This document shows positions 35,811 to 43,604 of a stretch of DNA of 64,000 bases, piece after piece. The notes below the pieces were generated by a model that was not told the DNA's origin, ran no database searches, and saw nothing but the letters and a program-made list of their open reading frames with translations. The DNA is taken from the NCBI GenBank assembly GCA_020849615.1, contig JADLFW010000013.1, positions 186,001 to 250,000 of the forward strand. Direction: 5' to 3'. The translations under genes were made by a program, and so were the position numbers. The stretch's first letter is position 1, and every line of letters begins with the position of its first letter. The DNA comes from Phycisphaerales bacterium. Lineage in GTDB: Bacteria > Planctomycetota > Phycisphaerae > Phycisphaerales > UBA1924.

Positions 35811-38177
35811 GTGCCCCCCCGCACCTACCACGTCATCATCATCGGCGGCGGACACGCCGGCGCCGAAGCCGCCTGGGCCGCGGCCAATCTGCTGGCCGGT
35901 GGCACCGGCTTCCAGCCGGTGTCTTCCATCGCCCTCATCACCCTCGACCCCTCCAAGATCGGCGTCATGTCCTGCAACCCCGCCATCGGCGGCCTCGCCA
36001 AGGGACAGCTCGTCCGCGAGATCGATGCCCTCGGCGGGCTGATGGCCCTCGCCACCGACGCCACCGGCATCCAGTTCAAGGTCCTCAACACCTCCAAGGG
36101 CCAGGCCGTGCACGGGCCGCGGGCCCAGTGCGACAAGCACGCCTACGCCGACACCATCCAGGCCCTCATCCGCTCCCGCCCCGAAATCGACATCATCCCC
36201 GGCAGCGTCGAAGAACTGCTCATCGAGGCTGGCCGCATCACCGGCGTCGTCATCAATTCCGCCTCTTCCCCATTGGCCATTCGCCACTCGCCATTCGCTA
36301 TTTCCGCGCCAGCCGTCGTCCTCACCACCGGCACCTTCATGCGCGGGCTCATGCACACCGGCGAATCCCGAACGCCGGGCGGACGCTACGGCGAAGCCCC
36401 CGCCACCGGCATCTCCGCCGCACTCCGCGCCCTGGGCTTCGAGCTGGGCCGGCTCAAGACCGGCACCCCGCCCCGCCTCAAACGCTCCACCATCGACTGG
36501 GACAACCTCCCCGCCCAGCGCGGTGACGACCCGCCCGTCCCCTTCAGCGAACTTTCGGCATCCGGCATTCGGCATCCGGCATCCGTCCCGATTGCCGAAT
36601 GCCAGATGCCGAATGCCGCTCCTCCCCTCCGTGCCTTCGTGCCTCCGTGCCTCCGTGCCTTTCCTGCACTTCCCCAGCTCGACTGCCGCCAGACCCACAC
36701 CACCGCCGCCATCCACGACCTCATCCGGGCCAACCTCCACCGCGCCCCCATGTACTCCGGCCAGATCGAATCGACGGGCCCGCGCTACTGCCCTTCCATC
36801 GAAGACAAGGTCGTCCGCTTCGCCGATCGCCCCTCCCACGGCGTCTTCCTCGAGCCCGAATCCCTCCGCGATGACTGGATCTACTGCAACGGAATCTCCA
36901 CCTCTCTCCCCGCCGACATCCAGGACAGCATCGTCCGCTCCATGCCGGGCTGCGCGCACGCCCAGATCTACCGCTACGGCTACGCCGTCGAGTACGACAT
37001 GGTCCGCCCCCACCAGATCCACGCCACCGGCGAGACCAAGCTCATCTCTGGCCTCTTCCTCGCCGGGCAGATCAACGGCACCTCGGGCTACGAGGAAGCC
37101 GCGGCCCAGGGCTTCATCGCCGGGCTGAACGCCGCCCGCCGGGCCCTCGGGCAGGACCCCGTTACGCTGGGCCGCGATGAGGCCTACATCGGCGTCCTCA
37201 TGGATGACCTGGTCACCAAGACCCCCGTCGAGCCCTACCGCATGTTCACGAGCCGCGCTGAGCACCGCCTCCTCCTCCGGGCCGACAACGCCGCCGACCG
37301 CCTCACTCCCCGCGCGATCGAATGGGGCCTCCTCGACTCTACCGACCTCGGCCGACTCCGCAAGAGCCTCTTCACCCAGCGCCAGCGCGATCTCCGGGAA
37401 CTCAACACCCGCATCGAACGCATCCGCATCGACAACCAGCCCCTCGCCAAGCTCATCCGCACGCCGGATTTCACGGCCCGCGATCTCGCGGATGCCATCA
37501 ACGCCCTGTCTGCTTCCTCTCCCGCTTCCTCTTCCTCCTTCTCCTTCTCCTATTGCTCTTCCTCTTCCTTCTCCTCCTCCTCTTGCTCTTCCTCTTCCTC
37601 CGCCTCCTCCCCTTCCTCTCGCTCTTCCTCTCCCTCTCCCTCTTCTTCTTCCTCTTCTTCCTCTTTCTCCTCTCCTTGTTCTTCTTCTTCTTCTTCTTCT
37701 CCTCCTCCTCCTCCTTCCGGCTCCCCTCGCCCGGAGGGCGAGCGACTGTTGCCAGGGGCTTCAGCCCCTGGTGACGACCGCCAGCCATCCCTACCTTCTT
37801 CTGGTGCATCGCCGCCCGGAGGGCGGACGAGTTCCTTCCCTCCGGCGATCCTCGCCACCGCCTTCGCCGAGCGCCGCTACGAGGCCTACATCGCCCGCCA
37901 GCACGCCGAGATCAAGCGCCACGCCGAGATGGAGCACCGCCAGCTCCCCGACGACATCGACTACGCGCAGCTGACCTCCCTCCGCACCGAGGCCCGGGCC
38001 GCCCTCACCAAGTTCCGCCCGGAGACCTTCGGCCAGGCGGGCCGCCTCGAAGGCATCACCCCCGCCGACCTCACGCTCCTGGCCATCCTCATCCAGAAGC
38101 ACCGCAAGCGCGTCGGCGGTGAAGAAAGTGGCACCGGCTTCCAGCCGGTGTCCGGGCCAACCGAACCGCGAGTGTGA
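35811..38177 (+). CDS. mnmG: tRNA U34 carboxymethylaminomethyl enzyme MnmG with repeat-derived insertions
   Basis: FAD/NADH enzyme that with MnmE modifies wobble uridine of several tRNAs. All core motifs are present: GGGHAGAEA (12-20), SCNPAIGGLAKG with Cys55, LNTSKGQAVHGPRAQCDK, GRLKTGTPPRL, TGPRYCPSIEDKVVRF with Cys327, EYDMVRPHQI, GQINGTSGYEEAAAQG, and SRAEHRLLLRADNAADRL. At 788 residues it is about 160 longer than usual. The excess sits in four loops (about 30-39, 151-166, 248-289, 564-678) and the C-terminal tail (from 772), all matching intergenic repeat families found elsewhere in the window. Start GTG 35811 has TACCAT 5 nt upstream. I expect it to be functional, since the frame is kept throughout. 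Confidence 0.9.
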   Translation: MPPRTYHVIIIGGGHAGAEAAWAAANLLAGGTGFQPVSSIALITLDPSKIGVMSCNPAIGGLAKGQLVREIDALGGLMALATDATGIQFKVLNTSKGQAVHGPRAQCDKHAYADTIQALIRSRPEIDIIPGSVEELLIEAGRITGVVINSASSPLAIRHSPFAISAPAVVLTTGTFMRGLMHTGESRTPGGRYGEAPATGISAALRALGFELGRLKTGTPPRLKRSTIDWDNLPAQRGDDPPVPFSELSASGIRHPASVPIAECQMPNAAPPLRAFVPPCLRAFPALPQLDCRQTHTTAAIHDLIRANLHRAPMYSGQIESTGPRYCPSIEDKVVRFADRPSHGVFLEPESLRDDWIYCNGISTSLPADIQDSIVRSMPGCAHAQIYRYGYAVEYDMVRPHQIHATGETKLISGLFLAGQINGTSGYEEAAAQGFIAGLNAARRALGQDPVTLGRDEAYIGVLMDDLVTKTPVEPYRMFTSRAEHRLLLRADNAADRLTPRAIEWGLLDSTDLGRLRKSLFTQRQRDLRELNTRIERIRIDNQPLAKLIRTPDFTARDLADAINALSASSPASSSSFSFSYCSSSSFSSSSCSSSSSASSPSSRSSSPSPSSSSSSSSFSSPCSSSSSSSPPPPPSGSPRPEGERLLPGASAPGDDRQPSLPSSGASPPGGRTSSFPPAILATAFAERRYEAYIARQHAEIKRHAEMEHRQLPDDIDYAQLTSLRTEARAALTKFRPETFGQAGRLEGITPADLTLLAILIQKHRKRVGGEESGTGFQPVSGPTEPRV
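35899..35923 (+). repeat. Palindromic repeat family 1, inside mnmG
   Basis: Core CACCGGCTTCCAGCCGGTG forms a perfect 7-bp hairpin and is read as GTGFQPV in MnmG. Other copies are at 38128-38152 and 44660-44683. Confidence 0.8.
36271..36305 (+). repeat. Heptamer repeat family 2, inside mnmG
   Basis: Tandem GCCATTC-type heptamers, read as SPLAIRHSPFAIS. Related blocks are at 38242-38281, 42260-42291, 43306-43336 and 60361-60392. Confidence 0.75.
36555..36665 (+). repeat. Composite repeat, inside mnmG
   Basis: Tandem GGCATCC/GGCATTC heptamers are followed by their inverted copies (GCCGAATGCC, GATGCCGAATGCC), then tandem CGTGCCTC octamers like those at 10273-10310. It encodes residues about 248-285 of MnmG. 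Confidence 0.75.
37508..37719 (+). repeat. 210-nt pyrimidine microsatellite inside mnmG
   Basis: An almost pure C/T tract of TCC, TCT and CTT units on the coding strand, encoding a Ser-dominated run of about 70 residues. It sits in the C-terminal helical domain between conserved blocks ending INAL and starting ILATAFAERR. Confidence 0.85.
37726..37826 (+). repeat. Palindromic repeats inside mnmG
   Basis: Three hairpins: CTCGCCC/GGGCGAG (37726-37742), CCAGGGGCT/AGCCCCTGG (37752-37771) and CCGCCC/GGGCGG (37812-37826). The first and third share a GGA loop and look like one family. Confidence 0.7.
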
Positions 38178-38182
38178 GCGAG
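38128..38182 (+). repeat. Repeat family 1 plus second element at the mnmG stop
   Basis: A copy of the CACCGGC/GCCGGTG hairpin is followed by GAACCGCGAGTGTGAGCGAG. The TGA stop of mnmG is inside this second element, so both repeats make the C-terminal tail. Confidence 0.75.
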
Positions 38183-38241
38183 CGGGCGATCCATCCCATG
38201 CCCCCGATCCGCGCCCGTCAGGAAGCGGTCCCGGGCCTCCG

Positions 38242-38281
38242 CTCCCATTCGCCATTTGCTATTTGCCCTTCGCCATTTTCC
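38242..38281 (-). repeat. Heptamer repeat family 2 at the transporter stop
   Basis: GCCATTC/GCCATTT-type units. Read on the minus strand they supply KMAKGK and TAG to the NTT-type gene. Confidence 0.7.
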
Positions 38282-39608
38282 TCTGCATCCCCCCCAGCGC
38301 CACTCCCACGCCCGCCCACACCACGCTCAGCCCGATCGCGATCCCCGCCACCGCCAGCCCGGCTTTGCCCAACAGCAGGTCGGTCCACGCCCCCAGCAGA
38401 TCCCCACCCCGGTACACGAACGTGTCGATGAAGCTCTTGCTCTTGTACTTCTCCTCCGGGCCCAGCACCGTGTACAGCACCTCCCGCGTCGGCCGGTCCA
38501 CCGCATAGTGCAGCCCGCGCCGACCCACCTGCACCGCCATCAGCACCGCCGGCACGGGCCAGAACCAGATCAGCCCGAATCCGCCCATCGTGATCAGCGG
38601 AAGCAGTAGGAGCCCCGCCAGCACCCCCAGCCTCATCAGCAGCCGCCCCGTGATGAACAGCTGCGTGAACAGCGCGATGATGTTCACCAGCAGGTCCATC
38701 ATCCCCAGGAACGCGATCCGCTTCTCCGGGTCCGCGAAGTGCGCCTTGATGATCCTCGCCTGCTCGAACCACAGGAACGTCCCCGTCACCGTGAACAGCA
38801 GCATGTACAGGCACATCGACAGCAGGTACGGCGAGCGCGAGATCAGAATGAGCCCCGTCAGCACGCCCCGCCCGGGCTCCTTCGCCGAGCGCGGGCCGCC
38901 CGCCGTCTGCGCCCGCGCCTCCCGTTGCAGCCCGAACAGGTGCGTCAGCACCCACACGCACACCACCGCCAGCTCCAGGAACACCACCGCCCCGATCAAC
39001 AGGTGCACCGGCGCGAACTTCACCACGTACGACCCGAGCTCGACGCCCTTGACCAGCTTCGCCGGCACCGCCGACCCGCAGATCGCCCCCAGCGTCCCCC
39101 CGATCCCGATCGCCCCGAACAGCCGCTTGCCCTGCTCGGTCGTGAACATGTCCGCCATGAACCCCCAGAACACCGACACCGCGAACAGGTTGAACACGCT
39201 CAGCCAGATGTAGAACGCGTACCCGATGTTCAGGTGCGACTTCGCCGGCGCCATCAGGAACACGACGTAGAACACCGCCAGGTTCGCCGCGAAGAAGTGG
39301 TACACGATCGGGATGAACCGCCGCCTCGGCAACCTCGACACCAGCCACGCGAACACCGGCGCCGCCAGCAGCATCGCCGCCGTCGTCCCCGTCCACAGCC
39401 ACGGCAGCTTGTCGAGGTCCCCCCGGATCCCCATCTCATCCCGGTACGGCCTCAGCAGGTAATAGCTGAACAGCAGGCAGAAGAAATACCCCGCGCTCCA
39501 CACCAGCGCCGGGCCTTCACCCTCCCGGATCAGCACCAGCCGGGCCAGCAGCCCTTCCCCGCGACCTCTCGGCCCCGCACTCCCCCCGGCAGGCTCTTCC
39601 TTCATCAA
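38259..39608 (-). CDS. NTT-type (ADP/ATP translocase-like) transporter
   Basis: A 449-residue protein with about 12 membrane segments. SAGYFFCLLFSYYLLRPYRDEMG, GWxFWGFMADMFTTEQGKRLFG-like FWGFMADMFTTEQGKRLFGA, and VDRPTREVLYTVLGPEEKYKSKSFIDTFVYRGGD match the NTP/NDP exchange transporter family, best known from intracellular bacteria and plastids, and its free-living MFS-like relatives. The substrate is unknown. The last residues and the TAG stop lie within a family-2 repeat. The start is one of two adjacent ATG codons. Confidence 0.82.
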   Translation of the reverse strand: MMKEEPAGGSAGPRGRGEGLLARLVLIREGEGPALVWSAGYFFCLLFSYYLLRPYRDEMGIRGDLDKLPWLWTGTTAAMLLAAPVFAWLVSRLPRRRFIPIVYHFFAANLAVFYVVFLMAPAKSHLNIGYAFYIWLSVFNLFAVSVFWGFMADMFTTEQGKRLFGAIGIGGTLGAICGSAVPAKLVKGVELGSYVVKFAPVHLLIGAVVFLELAVVCVWVLTHLFGLQREARAQTAGGPRSAKEPGRGVLTGLILISRSPYLLSMCLYMLLFTVTGTFLWFEQARIIKAHFADPEKRIAFLGMMDLLVNIIALFTQLFITGRLLMRLGVLAGLLLLPLITMGGFGLIWFWPVPAVLMAVQVGRRGLHYAVDRPTREVLYTVLGPEEKYKSKSFIDTFVYRGGDLLGAWTDLLLGKAGLAVAGIAIGLSVVWAGVGVALGGMQRKMAKGK

Positions 39609-39925
39609 CCCCTCCCGCGCTCAGATCCGCCCCTACACCCGCCGGGCCAACGCCGTTACGCAGCATACATCCCCCTCAGCCGGGCCCGCCGCGGCGGGTG
39701 CAGTGATGGACGCGTCCCCGCCTCCGTCACGTCCTTCCGCGCCGACCCACCCCGGGCCCACGCGCCAAATTCCACTCTCGCCCGTAACGCGCACCCCCGC
39801 CGTGCCGGTATACCCCCTCCGTCCCGGTTCCCCTCCGATCGTCCGATTCGTACTATTCCCTGTCCCCTGTCCCCTGTCCCCTGTCCCCTGTCCCCGGTCC
39901 CCTGTCCCCTTCTTCGAGGCTCCCC
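39609..39925. repeat. Repeat-filled gap before the SDR gene
   Basis: A 317-nt gap between divergent genes. At 39693-39731 there is a diverged copy of the GTGGACGCG repeat family (see 41197-41234). TACTAT near 39851 may be a -10 box. From 39858 to 39912 there are about seven tandem CCCTGTC heptamers, lying in the presumed leader of the SDR gene. Confidence 0.6.
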
Positions 39926-41179
39926 ATGACCACCTCACGCCGCGATTTCCTCACCACCTCCGCCCTCACCGCCGCCGCCCTCGCCGCGGGCACGGGCCTG
40001 GCCGCGCGCGCCACCGCCCACACCCGCCCCTTCCGCAACGCACCGCTGCGCATCCTCATCCTCGGCGGCACCGGTTTCCTCGGCCCGGCCTGTATGGAAT
40101 CCGCCCTCGCCGCGGGCCACAAGGTCACCCTCTTCAACTCCGGCCGCACCGAAGAGCGCCGCAAGGCGGGCCAGCGCCCCTCCGTCATCCCCGCCGGCGT
40201 CGATGTACTCATCGGCAACCGCGACCCCGAGAAGACCGCCGATGACCGCCGCCTCGCCGGTGTCCCCGACGATCAGAAGAAGCCCGACCCCAACTCCCCC
40301 AAGGGCCTCAGCCAGCTCGCCAAGGCCATCGAGAACGGCGCCAGGTGGGATGCCGTCATCGACACCTCCGGCTACTGGCCCCGCATCGTCAAGGCCAGCG
40401 CCACCCTCCTCGCCCCCGCCGTCAAGCAGTACATCTTCATCTCCACCCTCTCCGTCTACAAGAACAACAACATCCCCTTCCGCGATGAGTCCGATGACCT
40501 CGCCACCCTCACCGACGCCGCCATCGAGGACTTCGGCGCCGACTTCTCCAACTACGGCGGCGGCAAAGCCCTCTCCGAGGCCGCCGCCGAAACCGCCATG
40601 CCGGGCCGGGTCGCCAACATCCGCCCCGGCTTCATCGTCGGCGAGCGCGACACCTCCGGACGCTTCATCTACTGGCCCATCCGGGCCACCAGGGGCGGCG
40701 AGATGATCGTCCCCGGCAAGCCCGATGACTTCATCCAGATCATCGATGTCCGCGACCTCGCCGACTTCATCACCCTCTGCATCCAGACCAACACCAACGG
40801 GCCCATCAACGCCACCGGCGAGCCCATCCCCATGCAGCAGATGGTGGATGGCTGCATCAAGGCCGCCGCCGCTACCGGCGCCAAGTCCACCGCCACCTGG
40901 GTCGACCCCGCCTTCCTCTCCGAGCAGGGCATCGAGCCCCAGCAGCACTTCCCCCTCTGGATCCCCCCCGAAGGCGAGGCCGCCGGATTCCACCGCCGCG
41001 ATGTCTCCAAAGCCGTCAAGGCCGGGCTGAAGTTCCGCCCCGTCGAAGTCACCGCCAAGGCCACCATCGACTGGTACAACTCCCTCCCCTCCGACATCCA
41101 GGCCAAGGTCGTCCCCGCCATGCTCGGCGAGAAGGAACAGCAGATCCTCGACGCCTGGCACAAAAGGCAGGGCGGCTGA
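39926..41179 (+). CDS. Tat-exported NAD-dependent epimerase/dehydratase (extended SDR)
   Basis: A 417-residue protein with twin-arginine signal TSRRDFLTTSA (residues 3-13) and an Ala-rich h-region. The Rossmann motif LGGTGFLG (about 48-55) follows, then the SDR pair YGGGK (catalytic Tyr and Lys, about 211-215), and IQIIDVRDLADFI, as in isoflavone reductase/epimerase-like enzymes. An exported SDR should carry its cofactor through the Tat pore. The substrate is unknown. Confidence 0.82.
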   Translation: MTTSRRDFLTTSALTAAALAAGTGLAARATAHTRPFRNAPLRILILGGTGFLGPACMESALAAGHKVTLFNSGRTEERRKAGQRPSVIPAGVDVLIGNRDPEKTADDRRLAGVPDDQKKPDPNSPKGLSQLAKAIENGARWDAVIDTSGYWPRIVKASATLLAPAVKQYIFISTLSVYKNNNIPFRDESDDLATLTDAAIEDFGADFSNYGGGKALSEAAAETAMPGRVANIRPGFIVGERDTSGRFIYWPIRATRGGEMIVPGKPDDFIQIIDVRDLADFITLCIQTNTNGPINATGEPIPMQQMVDGCIKAAAATGAKSTATWVDPAFLSEQGIEPQQHFPLWIPPEGEAAGFHRRDVSKAVKAGLKFRPVEVTAKATIDWYNSLPSDIQAKVVPAMLGEKEQQILDAWHKRQGG

Positions 41180-41196
41180 TCGACTGACAGCACGGC

Positions 41197-41234
41197 GGGT
41201 GCCGTGGTGGACGCGTCCTCGCGTCCGCCACGCT
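41197..41234 (+). repeat. Dyad repeat family 6
   Basis: Starts GGGTGCCGTGGTGGACGCG and ends CGTCCGCCACGCT. The reverse complement is nearly identical to the core of the 67-bp tandem array at 57121-57336. It lies just behind the SDR stop. Confidence 0.75.
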
Positions 41235-41310
41235 GTGGCTCTCCCGCGCCCGTTGTGTTCCCCCACCCCCGATATTACAATTCAGTCGTTTCGGTCCCCG
41301 GGGGTCTTCC

Positions 41311-42252
41311 ATGCCCGATGCGACCGCCAAGATCTGCATCATCTGCCGCCAGGATTGCTCCAACCGCCCGCGCGTCAAGGACGCCAAGGGCCGCTACCTC
41401 TGCAAGTCCTGCGAACAGGCCCGGGCCAAGCGCGAGACCGCCCCCGCCGGCGCCGCCGCTTCTCCGGGACCCGACTCAGACCCCGACTCCAACCCCTTCG
41501 ATCTCATGCCCGATTCGCTCCTCAGCGACGGGCCCGCGCCCTGCCCCGCCTGCAACCAGCCCATCCCCGCCGGCTCCGTCCTCTGCCTCCACTGCGGATT
41601 CGATGTCCGCAAGGGCGCCAGGCTCCTGACCGGCACCGGCGTCGATGATCCCGATGACCCCTCATCGATCCCCGTCAAGGGCAAGCCCGCCGCCGCCAAG
41701 TGCCCCGACTGCGGCTACGACCTCACGGGCCTCAAGTCCCCCCGCTGCCCCGAGTGCGGCAAGCTCGTCGTCAAGAAGGGCTACCGCGAGAAGCTCGCCG
41801 AGGACTCCAAACGCGCCGCCCGCGATGTCTGGACCAAGCCCCTGGGCATGATCGCCGCCGGCGTCGTCGGCATCGGCATCTGGGAGCTCCTCGCCGACCA
41901 CACGGGCCGGGGCCTCGCCGAGTCACTCCTGGGCATCGCCATCCAGGTCCCCATCGGCCTCCTCGTCTACTTCATCTGCTGCCTGCTCTGGATCGGCTTC
42001 GACATGCCCTGGCGCTACATCACCCTCCGCCTCGCCGCCGTCTACGCCATCACGGGCCTGGTCTCCCTCCCCGTCAACTACATCCCCATCGGCGTCGTCC
42101 GCCTCGGCATCATGGTCATCGTCTACATCGGCCTCCTCATGGACATGCTCGACCTCGAACTCCAGGATGCCGCCATCGTCGCTGTCCTCACCGTCCTCGC
42201 CAACGTCTTCATCGCCTTCACCATCGCCGTCTACCTCGCCGGGCTGCTCTGA
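41311..42252 (+). CDS. Membrane protein with three zinc ribbons
   Basis: A 313-residue protein. The N-terminal third has three Cys clusters: CIICRQDC...CKSC, CPACNQ...CLHCG, and CPDCGYDLTGLKSPRCPECG. The rest has about five membrane helices (from residue about 182 to the end). The CGYDLTG...CPECG ribbon is a recurrent planctomycete element of unknown partner. Start ATG 41311 is 39 nt after a TATTAC-like hexamer. It may sense or scaffold something in the cytosol; no function is known. Confidence 0.65.
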   Translation: MPDATAKICIICRQDCSNRPRVKDAKGRYLCKSCEQARAKRETAPAGAAASPGPDSDPDSNPFDLMPDSLLSDGPAPCPACNQPIPAGSVLCLHCGFDVRKGARLLTGTGVDDPDDPSSIPVKGKPAAAKCPDCGYDLTGLKSPRCPECGKLVVKKGYREKLAEDSKRAARDVWTKPLGMIAAGVVGIGIWELLADHTGRGLAESLLGIAIQVPIGLLVYFICCLLWIGFDMPWRYITLRLAAVYAITGLVSLPVNYIPIGVVRLGIMVIVYIGLLMDMLDLELQDAAIVAVLTVLANVFIAFTIAVYLAGLL

Positions 42253-42259
42253 CGCCGCT

Positions 42260-42291
42260 CCCCATTCGCCATCCGCTACTCGCCATTCGCC
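42260..42291 (-). repeat. Heptamer repeat family 2 at the KAS gene stop
   Basis: On the minus strand this block supplies ANGE and the TAG stop of the KAS gene at 42276. Confidence 0.7.
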
Positions 42292-43604
42292 CGCTCCACC
42301 CCCGCCACCAGCACGCTGTTCTTCGCCCCAAACGCCAGGCAGTTGATCAGCGCCACCCGCGCTGATGTCGCCCGCGCCCCCTCCCTCACATAATCGAGGT
42401 CGCACGCCGGATCCCGCTCCCGCAGGTTGATCGTGGGAGGGATGAACGGCTCGCCTCCATCCGCGCCCGTCAGCCCCGCCAGCGTCGCCACCAGCGCCGC
42501 CATCCCGCACGCCCCCTGCGGATGCCCGATCTGGCTCTTCACCGAGTGCCCCGCCACACCCCGCGCCCGCCCCTCGCCCAGCGCCGCCTTCACCGCCGCC
42601 GTCTCCACCGCATCGTTCAGCGCTGTCCCCGTCCCGTGGTAGTGCACCACCCCCACATCAGCCGGGCCCAGCCCCGCATCCTCCATCGCCCCCCGCATCG
42701 CCCGCGCGCTCTCCGCCATCCCCGGGTCGGGCCGCACCCGGTGGTACGCATCGCACGTCACCCCGTACCCCATCAGCTCCGCGATCACTCGCGCCCCCCG
42801 CTCCCGCGCATGCCCCTCACGCTCCAGCACCACCGCCCACGCCCCCTCCCCCAGCACAAACCCATCCCGCGTCGCATCAAACGGCCTCGACGCCGTCCCC
42901 GCATCCCCACCCGCCCGGAAATCCCTCGTCGAGATCACCCCCAGCAGCTCCATCGTGTGCAGGATCTCCCACTTCACGTGCGCATCCGCGCCCACCACCA
43001 CCATCGCCGCCGGGCCGCCGGGCCGCCCGCCCCTCAGCATCTCCAGCGCCATCCCCCCCGCATCCGATGACGAGGCGCACCCCGTCGACACGCACAGCGA
43101 TGGCCCGCGCAGCCCCAGCCTGATCGACAGCTCCCCCGCCAGGTTCCCGTGCGTCGCGTTCGTGATCGTCCACAGGCTGGCCCGGCCCCCCTCGTACGCC
43201 GCCGCGTACTGCTCCAGCGTGAAGTCGATCCCGCCGCCGCCCGTCCCCAGGATCAGCCCGATCCGCCGCGACGACTCGACTTCTTCCTCCTGTCCGGCCT
43301 GCTCTTTGCCATTGGCCACTGGCGATTGGCGCGCCAGCCCCGCCTCCGCCATCGCTTCGCCGGCCGCGGCCAGCGCCATCGGCACCAGCCGCGGCAGCCG
43401 CCGCACATCCACCTCGCTCATCACCGACAGCGGATCAAAGTCGCGACACACCGCCGCCACGCTCGACTTCATCTTCGGATGCTCGAACCCCAGCAGGCCC
43501 ACCCCCGACCGCCCCTCGCGCAGCCCCCGCGCGTAGGCCCGCACACCCACCCCGATCGGGCTCACCGCCCCCATCCCCGTGATCACCACCCGCGGCCTTC
43601 CCAC
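42276..43604 (-). CDS. Beta-ketoacyl-ACP synthase, FabF-like
   Basis: A 442-residue condensing enzyme with a complete Cys-His-His triad: Cys176 in VSTGCASSSDA, His323 in HYHGTGTALND, and His361 in SVKSQIGHPQGACG with Lys356. It begins RVVITGMGAVSPIG, and GFVLGEGAWAVVLE is typical of the KAS II/aromatic-polyketide KS group. No acyl carrier or ketoreductase is adjacent, so a specialised fatty acid or polyketide role is possible. Residues about 93-112 (SPVANGKEQ...) and the C-terminus derive from repeat DNA. Confidence 0.87.
   Translation of the reverse strand: MGRPRVVITGMGAVSPIGVGVRAYARGLREGRSGVGLLGFEHPKMKSSVAAVCRDFDPLSVMSEVDVRRLPRLVPMALAAAGEAMAEAGLARQSPVANGKEQAGQEEEVESSRRIGLILGTGGGGIDFTLEQYAAAYEGGRASLWTITNATHGNLAGELSIRLGLRGPSLCVSTGCASSSDAGGMALEMLRGGRPGGPAAMVVVGADAHVKWEILHTMELLGVISTRDFRAGGDAGTASRPFDATRDGFVLGEGAWAVVLEREGHARERGARVIAELMGYGVTCDAYHRVRPDPGMAESARAMRGAMEDAGLGPADVGVVHYHGTGTALNDAVETAAVKAALGEGRARGVAGHSVKSQIGHPQGACGMAALVATLAGLTGADGGEPFIPPTINLRERDPACDLDYVREGARATSARVALINCLAFGAKNSVLVAGVERANGE
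43306..43336 (-). repeat. Heptamer repeat family 2 inside the KAS gene
   Basis: GCCATTGGCCACTGG-type units, read in frame as SPVANGK in a loop of the KAS enzyme. Confidence 0.55.
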
